Shown here piece after piece: positions 6,060 through 12,729 of a stretch of DNA of 15,116 nucleotides. Positions within the stretch are counted from its first letter, which is position 1. Each line of letters begins with the position of its first letter. This DNA is from an uncultured Oscillospiraceae bacterium (GTDB lineage: Bacteria; Bacillota; Clostridia; Oscillospirales; Acutalibacteraceae). Below the pieces are notes generated by a model. That model worked only from the letters and a program-made list of their open reading frames with translations, was not told the DNA's origin and searched no databases. Location: NCBI GenBank assembly GCA_900547275.1, contig URGA01000048.1, forward strand, positions 1 through 15,116, given 5' to 3'. A program made the translations under genes and the position numbers.

Positions 6060-6293
6060 ATGGTACTCAAAATCACACCGAAGCAGCGAGTTAAAGTCAA
6101 TGCCCTTGTTCGCAGGTCTTGCTGTAACTATTTCAAGGGTCACTGCCTGCTACTTGATGACGGCGAAGAAACAAAATGTGTGCAGCTCATTTCAAGGTAC
6201 GGTATCTACTGCAACTATTTTCTGAAAGCAGTTTTACCGGCTGAAAAAGAACTGTATGCGGAAATCTTACAGCAAAACGGGATCACCGGATAA
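6060..6293 (+). CDS. Cysteine-rich VLP-type small protein
   Basis: This 77-residue protein carries paired cysteines and the pattern RRSCCNYFKGHCLLLDDG, then CVQLISRYGIYCNYFLKAVLP. That matches the cysteine-rich VLP family, named for the C-terminal V/L-P motif, which is common in Clostridial conjugative and mobilizable elements. Five cysteines could bind zinc. The family role is not known; position at the head of the partition and mobilization genes suggests a small DNA-binding regulator, which is inference. AAGGAGG precedes the ATG at 6060 by 9 bases; the ATG at 6055 is in another frame and shares the same ribosome binding site. The stop codon sits inside the 5' arm of the following terminator. 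Confidence 0.85.
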   Translation: MVLKITPKQRVKVNALVRRSCCNYFKGHCLLLDDGEETKCVQLISRYGIYCNYFLKAVLPAEKELYAEILQQNGITG

Positions 6294-6326
6294 CCACCCG
6301 AAGAAAGCGTTATCCGAATTTTTTTT
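6287..6326 (+). terminator. Intrinsic terminator between the VLP-type gene and parM
   Basis: CGGATAAC (6287-6294) and GTTATCCG (6309-6316) form a perfect 8-bp stem with a 14-base loop, followed by AA and eight T. The TAA of the VLP-type gene is part of the 5' arm, so ribosomes ending there would disrupt the hairpin. This could couple translation of the small protein to transcription of parM. Confidence 0.78.
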
Positions 6327-6359
6327 GAAATGCGCTATGCGCAGGAAAGGAATTAAATT

Positions 6360-7280
6360 ATGAAATCGTTTAGAGAAACAAAAATTATCGGTATCGATCA
6401 CGGATACGGCAATATGAAGACAGCCAACCACTGCTTCAAAACCGGCATATCCACCTACGACAGCGAGCCGCTGTTCACGGCGGATATGCTTACCTTTAAC
6501 GGCAGGTATTATCTTATCGGCGAGGGACACAAAGAGTTTGCTCCCGACAAAGTAAAAGACGAGGACTATTATGTTCTCACACTTGCGGCTATTGCAAAGG
6601 AACTGAATGCGGAAAACCTCACAGAAGCACATGTTGTGCTTGCGGCAGGCTTACCGCTGACATGGACAAGCGGACAAAAAGCAGAGTTTAAGGCGTATCT
6701 GATGAAGAGTGCCGAGGTGGAGTTCAACTACAAAAAGACAGCCTACCACCTATATATTGACGATGTACGCATTTATCCGCAGGGATATGCCGCTATTGCA
6801 AGCTTTGCCACTACGCTGAAAGACGTTAATTTAATTGCCGACATCGGCAATGGCACGATGAATGTGCTGTATATGATAAACGGCAAACCGCAGCAGGGCA
6901 AAATGTTCACCGAGAAATATGGAACTTATCAGTGTACGCTCAGCATACGGGAAGCCTTTATGCAGAAAACACAGCGGGAAATAAACGACGCTATTGTAGA
7001 TGAGGTGCTGATTACCGGCACGGCGAATATTGCTCCGGCTGACCTTAAAATCATTAAGGGAATTGCCGCCGAATATGTAAGGGATATTTTCCGCAGACTT
7101 CGTGACCACGGATATGATGAAAGCACGATGACTCTGTATGTCACGGGTGGCGGCGGGTGTCTTGTAAAGAATTTCAGCAAAGTAAACGCAGACCGTGTAA
7201 AATTCGTTGATGACATCTGCGCCGCCGCTAAAGGATATGAGTATCTGGCAGAAGTACAGATAAAATCCGAGGCGAAGTGA
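6360..7280 (+). CDS. parM: ParM/StbA-type actin-like ATPase
   Basis: This 306-residue protein has the signature blocks of bacterial actin-like filament proteins used to segregate plasmids. Phosphate 1 is IIGIDHGYGNMKTA (residues 9-22), phosphate 2 is LIADIGNGTMNVLY (about 157-170), and the adenosine motif is LYVTGGGGCLVKNF (about 259-272). The length fits ParM/Alp relatives. Filaments would push apart copies bound through a ParR-like adaptor at a centromere. The ATG follows AGGAAAGGA; a 13-base palindrome TGCGCTATGCGCA (6331-6343) just upstream may mask the ribosome binding site. It overlaps the next gene by one base. Presence in an integrative element suggests stabilisation of the excised circle; that is inference. 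Confidence 0.9.
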   Translation: MKSFRETKIIGIDHGYGNMKTANHCFKTGISTYDSEPLFTADMLTFNGRYYLIGEGHKEFAPDKVKDEDYYVLTLAAIAKELNAENLTEAHVVLAAGLPLTWTSGQKAEFKAYLMKSAEVEFNYKKTAYHLYIDDVRIYPQGYAAIASFATTLKDVNLIADIGNGTMNVLYMINGKPQQGKMFTEKYGTYQCTLSIREAFMQKTQREINDAIVDEVLITGTANIAPADLKIIKGIAAEYVRDIFRRLRDHGYDESTMTLYVTGGGGCLVKNFSKVNADRVKFVDDICAAAKGYEYLAEVQIKSEAK

Positions 7281-7594
7281 TGAGCAAGTACAGAATCAAT
7301 GTGCGTTTTGAGACCGATGATCCGAAACAGGCTGAAGCGGTAAAGTTTCTGCAATCCCTTGAACATTCCCGCAATGCATTTATTGTATCGGCAGTGCTTG
7401 ACGCTGTTTCAGGAAAAAGTGCAGTTAATAACATTTCGCTTGAAAATATAAGAAAAGTCATACAAGAGAAATTGCAGGAGGTGTCGTTTGTTACGACGCC
7501 TTCTGCTTTTCAGCCTGTGAAAACGGAACTGACCGAAGAAGAACAAGCCAAAAATGAGAAAAGTGTGCTTGATGACCTTGAAATGTTTGGCTGA
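7280..7594 (+). CDS. ParR-like partition adaptor / small DNA-binding protein
   Basis: The 104-residue product begins MSKYRINVRFETDDPKQAEA, and the first 45 residues look like a ribbon-helix-helix fold (short strand, then KFLQSLEHSRNAFIVSAVLD). The second half is acidic (TELTEEEQAKNEKSVLDDLE), as in ParR-type proteins whose C-terminal tail contacts ParM. Its ATG shares the last base of the parM TGA, so it is coupled to parM. Repeats of TTTGGCTCA start at its stop codon and may be its binding sites. The ParR label rests on gene position, size and fold pattern; sequence in this family is poorly conserved. Confidence 0.72.
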   Translation: MSKYRINVRFETDDPKQAEAVKFLQSLEHSRNAFIVSAVLDAVSGKSAVNNISLENIRKVIQEKLQEVSFVTTPSAFQPVKTELTEEEQAKNEKSVLDDLEMFG

Positions 7595-7660
7595 GCCAAA
7601 ACGCCGATATTTGGCTCAAAACTGTTATTTTGACGTAAAATTAGAGCCATTTTGGCTCAA
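7592..7660. repeat. TTTGGCTCA inverted/direct repeats (candidate centromere)
   Basis: Four half-sites of the same motif occur within 69 bases. TGAGCCAAA (7592-7600) pairs perfectly with TTTGGCTCA (7610-7618), and GAGCCA (7644-7649) pairs with TGGCTC (7653-7658), inside TTTTGGCTCAA. The hairpins lack T-runs, so they are better read as protein binding sites than as terminators. Placement right after the parM-parR pair suggests a parC-like centromere, or part of the transfer origin. Confidence 0.6.
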
Positions 7661-7759
7661 TAACGAGGCATGCCCCAATGGAAAAAGAAGCGTTTTCGGT
7701 ATCGTGCAGCGGAGAAATTCGCTGAAATTACGGCATTTGAGAGTCGCTTATTCTTATGC

Positions 7760-7843
7760 CCTGCGGGGTCTGTCCTACGGTATAACAAGCAGGGACTTTG
7801 TGTGCCAAAGTCCCAATCAAAATCCGCCCCAAGAGGCGGATTT
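7760..7843. other. Candidate origin of transfer (oriT)
   Basis: The 300 bases between the ParR-like gene and mobC contain no credible gene but hold two adjacent perfect hairpins. GGGACTTTG/CAAAGTCCC (7792-7800/7806-7814) has a 5-base loop, and AAATCCGCC/GGCGGATTT (7820-7828/7835-7843) has a 6-base loop. Just before them lies CTGCGGGGTCTGTCCTACGG (7761-7780). Transfer origins of MOBP elements typically sit just upstream of mobC and relaxase and consist of inverted repeats beside the nick site. I cannot point to the nick position from sequence alone. The second hairpin could instead be a weak terminator. Confidence 0.6.
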
Positions 7844-7894
7844 ACTCTTTGAGGGCTTACCGCCCCCAATCCCCCGGAAAGGAGAGATGATACT

Positions 7895-8170
7895 ATGGGG
7901 AAAGATATACGAATCTCCGTGCGTGTTACGGCAAAAGAAAAAGAGAAAATACAGTCAAAAGCCCGAAAGTGCGGGTTGAGCACAACTGAATATGTAAAGC
8001 AAAGAGCGTTAGGGTACGAGCCGAGAGGTATTCCGCCCGACGCTCTTTTTCTTTGCCTTGAAAAGCTCGGCGAACTTGCTGACAAAGCGAGTTCACCGGA
8101 ATTGGACAAGGAAATCGGTGATGTGCTGAAAGGAATAACAGCGGAATTTTTAATGCCGGGAAAAGGGTGA
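7895..8170 (+). CDS. mobC: MobC-type relaxosome accessory protein
   Basis: This 91-residue protein starts MGKDIRISVRVTAKEKEKIQ and continues with ARKCGLSTTEYVKQRALGYEP (about residues 27-47), the ribbon-helix-helix and conserved helix of the MobC family. MobC proteins bind the transfer origin beside the nick site and help the relaxase melt the DNA. AAAGGAG stands 10 bases before the ATG. The gene is 6 bases from the relaxase, and the hairpin-rich candidate oriT lies directly upstream, as is usual. The C-terminal part is short and acidic. Identification is by motif and context. Confidence 0.87.
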   Translation: MGKDIRISVRVTAKEKEKIQSKARKCGLSTTEYVKQRALGYEPRGIPPDALFLCLEKLGELADKASSPELDKEIGDVLKGITAEFLMPGKG

Positions 8171-8176
8171 TGCGAC

Positions 8177-9541
8177 GTGGCTGTAACAGGCTTTTGGCCT
8201 ATTTACAAGAATTTGAAAGCAACGCTTGACTATGCCGACAATCCCGACAAGACCACCGACCGCAGATATTTGGATGACGATTTATATGCGGCACTTTCTT
8301 ACGCTGAAAACGATAATAAGACCGACCGCAAGATGTATGTAGGCGGTATTAACTGCTCCAAGCAAAATGCCTATGCCGAAATGATTGCCGTACAGCGGCG
8401 GTTCGGACTTCGTGGCAAGGTTGTCGGTTATCACGGGATACAGAGTTTCCGTGAAGGTGAGGTCACGCCGGAGCAGGCTTTTGAAATCGGCAAAGCCACC
8501 GCCCGAAAGATGTGGGGCGATAGGTATCAGGTGCTTGTGACCGTTCACCTGAATACAGACAATGCGCATTGCCATTTTGTTGTGAATCCCGTGTCATTTA
8601 AGGACGGTACAAAATTTCAAAACAAAATCGGCGACCACAAGGAACTTCGCCGTGTGTCGGATGAAATATGCCGGGAACACGGTTTATCTGTTCTTGAAAA
8701 CAGCAGTTTCTACGGTGGGCACAAAAAGGATTATTGGAGGCACAAAGCCGGCAAGAAAACACATCGGGACTATCTCCGTGAGGATGTGGAATATTGCTTG
8801 TCTTTTGCAACCACTCCGAGAGAGTTTGAAAATCAACTTTATGCGCTCGGATATACGCTTGACCCCGTGCGCTTTTCTGTAAAAGCGAAGCAATGGGAGC
8901 GTTCTGTTCGTCTTGTAAATATCGGTTTTGCAAAGGAAATCGTGCAGGCGCAGTTGGATAAAAACGCCGTGAAAAGATACCGCCTGTTCACCTTGGAATA
9001 CCGTCCGCCGTACAGACCTAAAAAGTTTCCGCTGGAAGATGAACTGCGAAAGCTTGAATTTTCTATTGACCACTGCTATGATGCGGCGACGGTTTTTGTG
9101 GATACGATTTTCTATATCATCATAACGGTTATCCAAATTGCCGCCGAGCTTGCCGATGTAATGCTGCTGTCACCGGATTTAAGGGCGGCGGAAAAGGATT
9201 TGAAAGACCTTATTTCAGATTATCATTTCCTTAAAGAAAATGACATTCACAACGTAGACGATTTGCAAGCCAACATCGACGAAAGCAAAGCGCAGTTATC
9301 CGATTTGGAGCGTGAGCGCAAAACACTCGGCAACCGTATCCGACGCCCGAAATCGTCGGAGGATAAGAACCAAAATAAAGATTGCCGCAAAGAAATTTCC
9401 AAACAAATGAAGCCTGTTCGTGAAAGGCTTCGCCGTGCGGAGAAGATTTTGGAGAAATCTCCGCATTTATATGAATTATTAAAGCAAGAGCACGAGCTTG
9501 AGAGAAAAGCCCGTGCGAGATATTTAGATAGGAGTAGATGA
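8177..9541 (+). CDS. MOBP-type relaxase (MobA/VirD2 family)
   Basis: This 454-residue protein nicks the transfer origin and stays covalently attached to the 5' end during transfer. The likely catalytic tyrosine is Tyr19 in TLDYADNPDKT, the usual Y-x-x-N-P-x-K-T motif of this family. The metal-binding three-histidine motif is VHLNTDNAHCHFVVNPVSF (about residues 122-140), and GYHGIQSF appears near residue 84. The C-terminal 130 residues form a charged coiled coil (LQANIDESKAQLSDLERERK). The start is a GTG at 8177 preceded by AAGGGTG. It overlaps the ParB-like gene. It is of full length for a mobilizable-element relaxase and shows no damage. No VirD4 coupling protein or secretion genes are in the window, so transfer would depend on genes elsewhere. 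Confidence 0.93.
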   Translation: MAVTGFWPIYKNLKATLDYADNPDKTTDRRYLDDDLYAALSYAENDNKTDRKMYVGGINCSKQNAYAEMIAVQRRFGLRGKVVGYHGIQSFREGEVTPEQAFEIGKATARKMWGDRYQVLVTVHLNTDNAHCHFVVNPVSFKDGTKFQNKIGDHKELRRVSDEICREHGLSVLENSSFYGGHKKDYWRHKAGKKTHRDYLREDVEYCLSFATTPREFENQLYALGYTLDPVRFSVKAKQWERSVRLVNIGFAKEIVQAQLDKNAVKRYRLFTLEYRPPYRPKKFPLEDELRKLEFSIDHCYDAATVFVDTIFYIIITVIQIAAELADVMLLSPDLRAAEKDLKDLISDYHFLKENDIHNVDDLQANIDESKAQLSDLERERKTLGNRIRRPKSSEDKNQNKDCRKEISKQMKPVRERLRRAEKILEKSPHLYELLKQEHELERKARARYLDRSR

Positions 9542-9543
9542 AA

Positions 9544-10386
9544 ATGAAAGATACTATGAAAAAACCGGTTAATATTCCGGTTTCAAAGCTTCGCCCGTTT
9601 GCGGGACATCCGTTCAAGGTCAAGGACGATGACGAAATGAATACCCTGATCGAAAGTGTGCAGACGCAAGGAATTCTTTCACCGCTGATTGTCCGACCGA
9701 TTGAAAACACAAAGGAATATGAGGTAATAAGCGGACATCGCCGCTTACACGCCGCAGTTAAGGCAGGGATCACAGAAGTCCCTGCCTTAATTTATGCTCT
9801 CGACCGAGATTCCGCTGCTATTTCGGTAGTGGACAGCAACCTACACAGAGAGCATATCCTACCCAGCGAAAAGGCGTTTGCCTATAAGCTGAAAATGGAG
9901 GCATTGAATCATCAAGGTATCACTTGTGGACAAGTTGGCCACAAGTCTCGTGACAATGTTTCAGATACAGAAAGTGGTCGTACCGTTCAGCGCTATATTC
10001 GCCTAACCTACCTGATTCCCGAATTTCTCGACAAGATGGATAACGGCGAAATTGCCTTATCCGTTGGCGTGGAGCTTTCCTTCCTTGATGAGCAGAGCCA
10101 GTATGATGTTTTGGAACAATGTGAAATCAACGACTGCACGCCGTCCTATTCTCAGGCTTTCCGTATGCACAAGGCAGACCGTGAAGGACTGCTCACCAAA
10201 GCCGTTATCCAAGACATTATGTGCGAGGAAAAAGCAAATCAAAAAGAAACAATCAAGGTCTCCGCTGAGCGTCTGCGAGCTGTTCTTCCAAAAGGAATGG
10301 ACTCACAAAAGACGGAAGATTTCATTATACGGGCTTGCGAACATTACCGTAAGTATCTTCGTAACCGTGACCGTGATTCGAGATAG
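9544..10386 (+). CDS. ParB-like nuclease/partition protein
   Basis: The roughly 280-residue protein has the ParB N-terminal domain: NIPVSKLRPFAGHPFKVKDD, then GILSPLIVRP, YEVISGHRRLHAA (the GHRR nucleotide-binding motif, about residues 60-75) and SNLHREHILPSEKAFAYK. A central helix-turn-helix follows, SGRTVQRYIRLTYLIPEFLD. ParB proteins bind DNA and use CTP to slide as clamps. No ParA partner is visible. The frame starts with an ATG at 9538 (ATGA overlap with the relaxase stop), but AGGAG at 9530-9534 is 3 bases from it and 9 bases from the ATG at 9544, which I prefer. Position between relaxase and recombinase is common in Clostridial elements. Its job there is not established. Confidence 0.88.
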   Translation: MKDTMKKPVNIPVSKLRPFAGHPFKVKDDDEMNTLIESVQTQGILSPLIVRPIENTKEYEVISGHRRLHAAVKAGITEVPALIYALDRDSAAISVVDSNLHREHILPSEKAFAYKLKMEALNHQGITCGQVGHKSRDNVSDTESGRTVQRYIRLTYLIPEFLDKMDNGEIALSVGVELSFLDEQSQYDVLEQCEINDCTPSYSQAFRMHKADREGLLTKAVIQDIMCEEKANQKETIKVSAERLRAVLPKGMDSQKTEDFIIRACEHYRKYLRNRDRDSR

Positions 10387-10397
10387 GTGGTGCGCCT

Positions 10398-10592
10398 ATG
10401 GATTTTAAAATGAATGCTGTCATTCACCGTGGCAACAACTACAATAATGCCCTCCGCTCTTTTCAGCACAAACGAATGGAATTTCTGGAACAGGAAATCC
10501 GAGCGCTTGACAGCGAAACGCTGTGGTTACTCTTACGCCAGCTTTGCAAAAACGGCCGCACATTGGAAAGCATCACGGGGCTGGCTGTATAA
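10398..10592 (+). CDS. Small protein of unknown function
   Basis: I do not recognise this 64-residue protein. It has AGGTGGT 8 bases before the ATG, lies 11 bases after the ParB-like gene and 24 bases before the recombinase gene, and is mostly helical (QHKRMEFLEQEIRALDSETL, then WLLLRQLCKN). Spacing and ribosome binding site support real translation. Its position next to the recombinase makes a directionality factor or a small regulator conceivable, although the protein lacks an evident DNA-binding motif and its isoelectric balance is near neutral. Confidence 0.7.
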   Translation: MDFKMNAVIHRGNNYNNALRSFQHKRMEFLEQEIRALDSETLWLLLRQLCKNGRTLESITGLAV

Positions 10593-10616
10593 TGAAAAAA
10601 CAGGAGGACTGATATT

Positions 10617-12458
10617 ATGACAAAGAAACAAAAATACAATACTGAGGATAATCGGGGCGTAGCCATCTACGCCCGGAAATCCCGCATCACCAATAAGGGC
10701 GACAGTATCGGCGTGCAGTTCAAGCAATGTGCAGAATACGCCAAACGGGAATTGCACCTTGATGAAGAATACACTTTTCTTGAATATGAGGATAAAGGAC
10801 TTTCCGGCTACTATTCCGACCGTCCCGATTTTCAGCGTATGCTCCACGATATTGAAATGGGTAAGATCCGTGCCGTCGTCTGCTACAAATTAGACCGTAT
10901 CGGAAGAAAGACAAGCGATCTTCTGCGGCTTTTAGATTTCCTTGAAAAGCACAAGGTAGACCTGCTGATATGCTCCAACAATATCAACACGGCATCCGGC
11001 GTGTCGAAGATATTTATTCAGATATTTGCCGTCGTTGCCGAATTTGAGCGTGATACCTTAACCGAGCGTATCACCGATAATATGATGGAACTTGCCAAAG
11101 ACGGGCGCTGGCTGGGCGGCAATACCCCAACAGGCTTTACGGTGAAGCGTGTGAAAACCGGCAGTGGCAAAAACAAGTCCGCTTACAGCTATTTGGAGAG
11201 CATTCCCGAGGAAAAAGCGATGATACAAAAGCTCTATGAGATATTTGCAGCCACTCGGTCTATCAAAAAAACCGCAGATAAAATGAACGAGCTTGGATAC
11301 CGTACAAAGGTTGGGAGTAAGTTTAACAGCTCCACAACAAGACTGCTATTGAAAAATCCCGTTTACTGCACCGCCGACGAAAGTGCATACAATTATTTCT
11401 TGGAGCACAATGGCGGTTTGTGCGGGGATATTTCAGACTTTGACGGTCAGCACGGTATCTCCGCCTACAACAAGACCGATCAGGAGAAATTCGAGGATGC
11501 CGACAGCACCTTTATTTCACCGAAATTTGTGCAGTTAATGTCAACAAAGCCGCTTTCCGAATGGATTATCTCGGTTGGCAGACACGAGGGATTTATTTCA
11601 AGTCAGAAATGGATCGACACGCAGAATATGCTGGACGATATTGCCGAGAAATACAACCGCCCGCACCGAAAGACCAACGCCTTGCTTGCAGGACTGGTCT
11701 ACTGCCCGCATTGCGGGAAACGCCTGCGGGTTATCTCCGAATCCAACCGCTGGACTAACGGCAAACCGAGATTCAAGTATGTTTGTCCCGGCTACCGTGT
11801 AGGCGAATGTACTTTTCGGGCTGTAGACGGCGTTTTGCTTGATGAATTTGTTGTGCAACAGTTATCCCACCTTGCCGATGAGGACAGCGAATACTTTGAA
11901 AAGCTTCTCAACCAGAAAGCGTCCGATATTTTTAGTTCGTCGCAAAATGAAAAAGAGCTATCCGACCTCAGAAAGAAAAAAGCACAGCTTGAAGCGGCGA
12001 TATCCAATCAGGTGAAAAATCTTCGGGAAGCGGATGATAGTCTGAAACGGTTTATACAAGAAGATGTAAAGGCACTGACCGATGAGCTTTCCGAAACCGA
12101 TACTTTGCTCCAAAAGATAGAGGACAGCAGACAAAGTCAGATGTATGCTATACGAGACATTGAAGAAATCAAGGAACGGCTACTGTCATTCGGGAAGTAT
12201 GCTGAAAATGCCGCACCCGATGTGCTTGTAACGCTGATACAGACCTTTGTGGAGCGCATTTATATTACCGATGAAAATGATGAGCGTCACTGTCACATCT
12301 TCATTAAAGGTTGCTCGAAAGAAGATTACGATGACTTCTTCCGGGCAACCGGTTACATAGAAAACACACAGGAAACCGGAATTGTCACATCCGTTTTACC
12401 TGTGTGTGATTCAGATGAGTGTTGCAAACACTATGTGATACTGACATCTGTATGTTGA
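10617..12458 (+). CDS. Large serine recombinase (element integrase)
   Basis: This 613-residue protein has the resolvase/invertase catalytic domain with Ser22 in VAIYARKSRITNKGD, YKLDRIGRKTSDLL (about residues 94-107) and FERDTLTERITDNMMELAKDG. A recombinase domain follows (PTGFTVKRV and TRLLLKNPVY), then a four-cysteine zinc ribbon (YCPHCGKRL to CPGYRVGEC, about residues 361-398) and a coiled coil near residues 440-520. It would integrate and excise the element at short att sites. AGGAGG lies 9 bases before the ATG. The end is unusual: the last 11 codons (CKHYVILTSVC) lie in DNA that is antisense to an IS200-type tnpA, so the gene crosses the element-target junction and its native C-terminus may differ in the excised circle. 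Confidence 0.93.
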   Translation: MTKKQKYNTEDNRGVAIYARKSRITNKGDSIGVQFKQCAEYAKRELHLDEEYTFLEYEDKGLSGYYSDRPDFQRMLHDIEMGKIRAVVCYKLDRIGRKTSDLLRLLDFLEKHKVDLLICSNNINTASGVSKIFIQIFAVVAEFERDTLTERITDNMMELAKDGRWLGGNTPTGFTVKRVKTGSGKNKSAYSYLESIPEEKAMIQKLYEIFAATRSIKKTADKMNELGYRTKVGSKFNSSTTRLLLKNPVYCTADESAYNYFLEHNGGLCGDISDFDGQHGISAYNKTDQEKFEDADSTFISPKFVQLMSTKPLSEWIISVGRHEGFISSQKWIDTQNMLDDIAEKYNRPHRKTNALLAGLVYCPHCGKRLRVISESNRWTNGKPRFKYVCPGYRVGECTFRAVDGVLLDEFVVQQLSHLADEDSEYFEKLLNQKASDIFSSSQNEKELSDLRKKKAQLEAAISNQVKNLREADDSLKRFIQEDVKALTDELSETDTLLQKIEDSRQSQMYAIRDIEEIKERLLSFGKYAENAAPDVLVTLIQTFVERIYITDENDERHCHIFIKGCSKEDYDDFFRATGYIENTQETGIVTSVLPVCDSDECCKHYVILTSVC

Positions 12459-12503
12459 GTGTGACAATGTTTTTATCTCATTATTTCCATTCTTTTTTAT
12501 CAT
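12411..12503 (-). pseudogene. tnpA: IS200/IS605-type tnpA, 5' remnant
   Basis: An ATG at 12503 with AGGAGG 8 bases upstream opens a 30-codon frame. Its first 27 residues include IKTLSHSTYRCQYHIVFA, the conserved N-terminus of IS200/IS605 Y1 transposases (HUH single-strand transposases); full-length members go on with a PKYRR-like sequence and are about 130-155 residues long. Here it changes to TLI and stops at 12411. The break falls at the end of the serine recombinase gene on the other strand, so I infer interruption by integration of the element. The HUH and tyrosine motifs are missing, so it is inactive. It retains a promoter and ribosome binding site and could still express a short peptide. 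Confidence 0.85.
12418..12432. other. Candidate attR junction inside an IS200-type tnpA
   Basis: AGTGTT and AACACT flank a GCA centre, a 6-bp inverted repeat typical of the short symmetrical sites used by large serine recombinases. The minus-strand tnpA reading is family-like down to base 12423 (HIVFA) and meaningless below it. The crossover dinucleotide must therefore lie near 12422-12426. The exact core cannot be fixed without the left junction or the empty site. Confidence 0.68.
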
Positions 12504-12550
12504 GTTTTTAACCTCCTGTATTTTAGTAACACGGCTGCCAAACCGTTTCT

Positions 12551-12579
12551 ATTATACTTGGAGGTTATTTTTTCGCCAA
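12551..12579 (-). promoter_or_regulatory. tnpA promoter placed between the arms of an RBS-masking repeat
   Basis: On the minus strand TTGGCG (12579-12574) and TATAAT (12556-12551) are 17 bases apart. The upstream arm TAACCTCC falls within the spacer, so transcripts from this promoter would lack it, while transcripts entering from outside would carry both arms and hide the AGGAGG. Confidence 0.6.
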
Positions 12580-12634
12580 TACTCACGGCTTGCTTTAAGC
12601 TCGCCGAATTCATTTTTACTAAAGCTTTTTATTT

Positions 12635-12659
12635 CCCCCGGTAGAACCGGGGGTTTTTT
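12635..12659 (+). terminator. IS200 left-end hairpin acting as intrinsic terminator
   Basis: CCCCCGGT (12635-12642) and ACCGGGGG (12646-12653) form a perfect 8-bp GC-rich stem with a 3-base loop, followed by six T on the plus strand. It would end transcripts coming out of the recombinase gene before they run antisense into pfkA. IS200-type left ends are known to carry such a hairpin. Confidence 0.85.
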
Positions 12660-12673
12660 CTTTGCTGAAGAAG

Positions 12674-12708
12674 CAAAAAAATAAGCGTTTCGCAAAAACG
12701 AAACGCTT
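12674..12708 (-). terminator. Intrinsic terminator of pfkA
   Basis: On the minus strand AAGCGTTTCG (12708-12699) and CGAAACGCTT (12692-12683) form a perfect 10-bp stem with a 6-base loop, followed by A and seven T (12681-12675). It lies 21 bases beyond the pfkA stop codon. Confidence 0.9.
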
Positions 12709-12729
12709 AAATCTATTTATTAACTGAAA

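Larger units (their letters stand above)
12423..12660 (-). mobile_element. Left-end fragment of an IS200/IS605-family insertion sequence
   Basis: Besides the tnpA start, two structures known from IS200-type left ends are present: a near-terminal hairpin (12635-12653) and an RBS-sequestering inverted repeat TAACCTCC/GGAGGTTA (12509-12516 and 12560-12567). The outer boundary is uncertain. It should lie between the terminal hairpin and the pfkA terminator (12654-12680), where a further small hairpin TTTGCT/AGCAAA is seen. No right end or tnpB is in the window. Confidence 0.75.

Noticed and set aside
5932..6225. 97-codon plus-strand frame over the attenuator region
   Set aside because: It runs through the terminator hairpin and is out of frame with the well-supported VLP-type gene; its sequence shows no family pattern.
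7554..7979. 141-codon plus-strand frame across the parR-mobC gap
   Set aside because: It overlaps the ends of two well-supported genes and reads straight through perfect hairpins, which is a sign of chance coding.
7657..8109. 150-codon minus-strand frame antisense to mobC and the oriT candidate
   Set aside because: No ribosome binding site or recognisable motif; it mirrors the mobC codons on the other strand.
8684..9136. 150-codon minus-strand frame inside the relaxase gene
   Set aside because: Antisense shadow of a strongly supported relaxase frame; no start signal.
12502..12684. 60-codon plus-strand frame over the IS200 left end
   Set aside because: It is antisense to the tnpA leader and spans the intrinsic terminator, so expression is unlikely.
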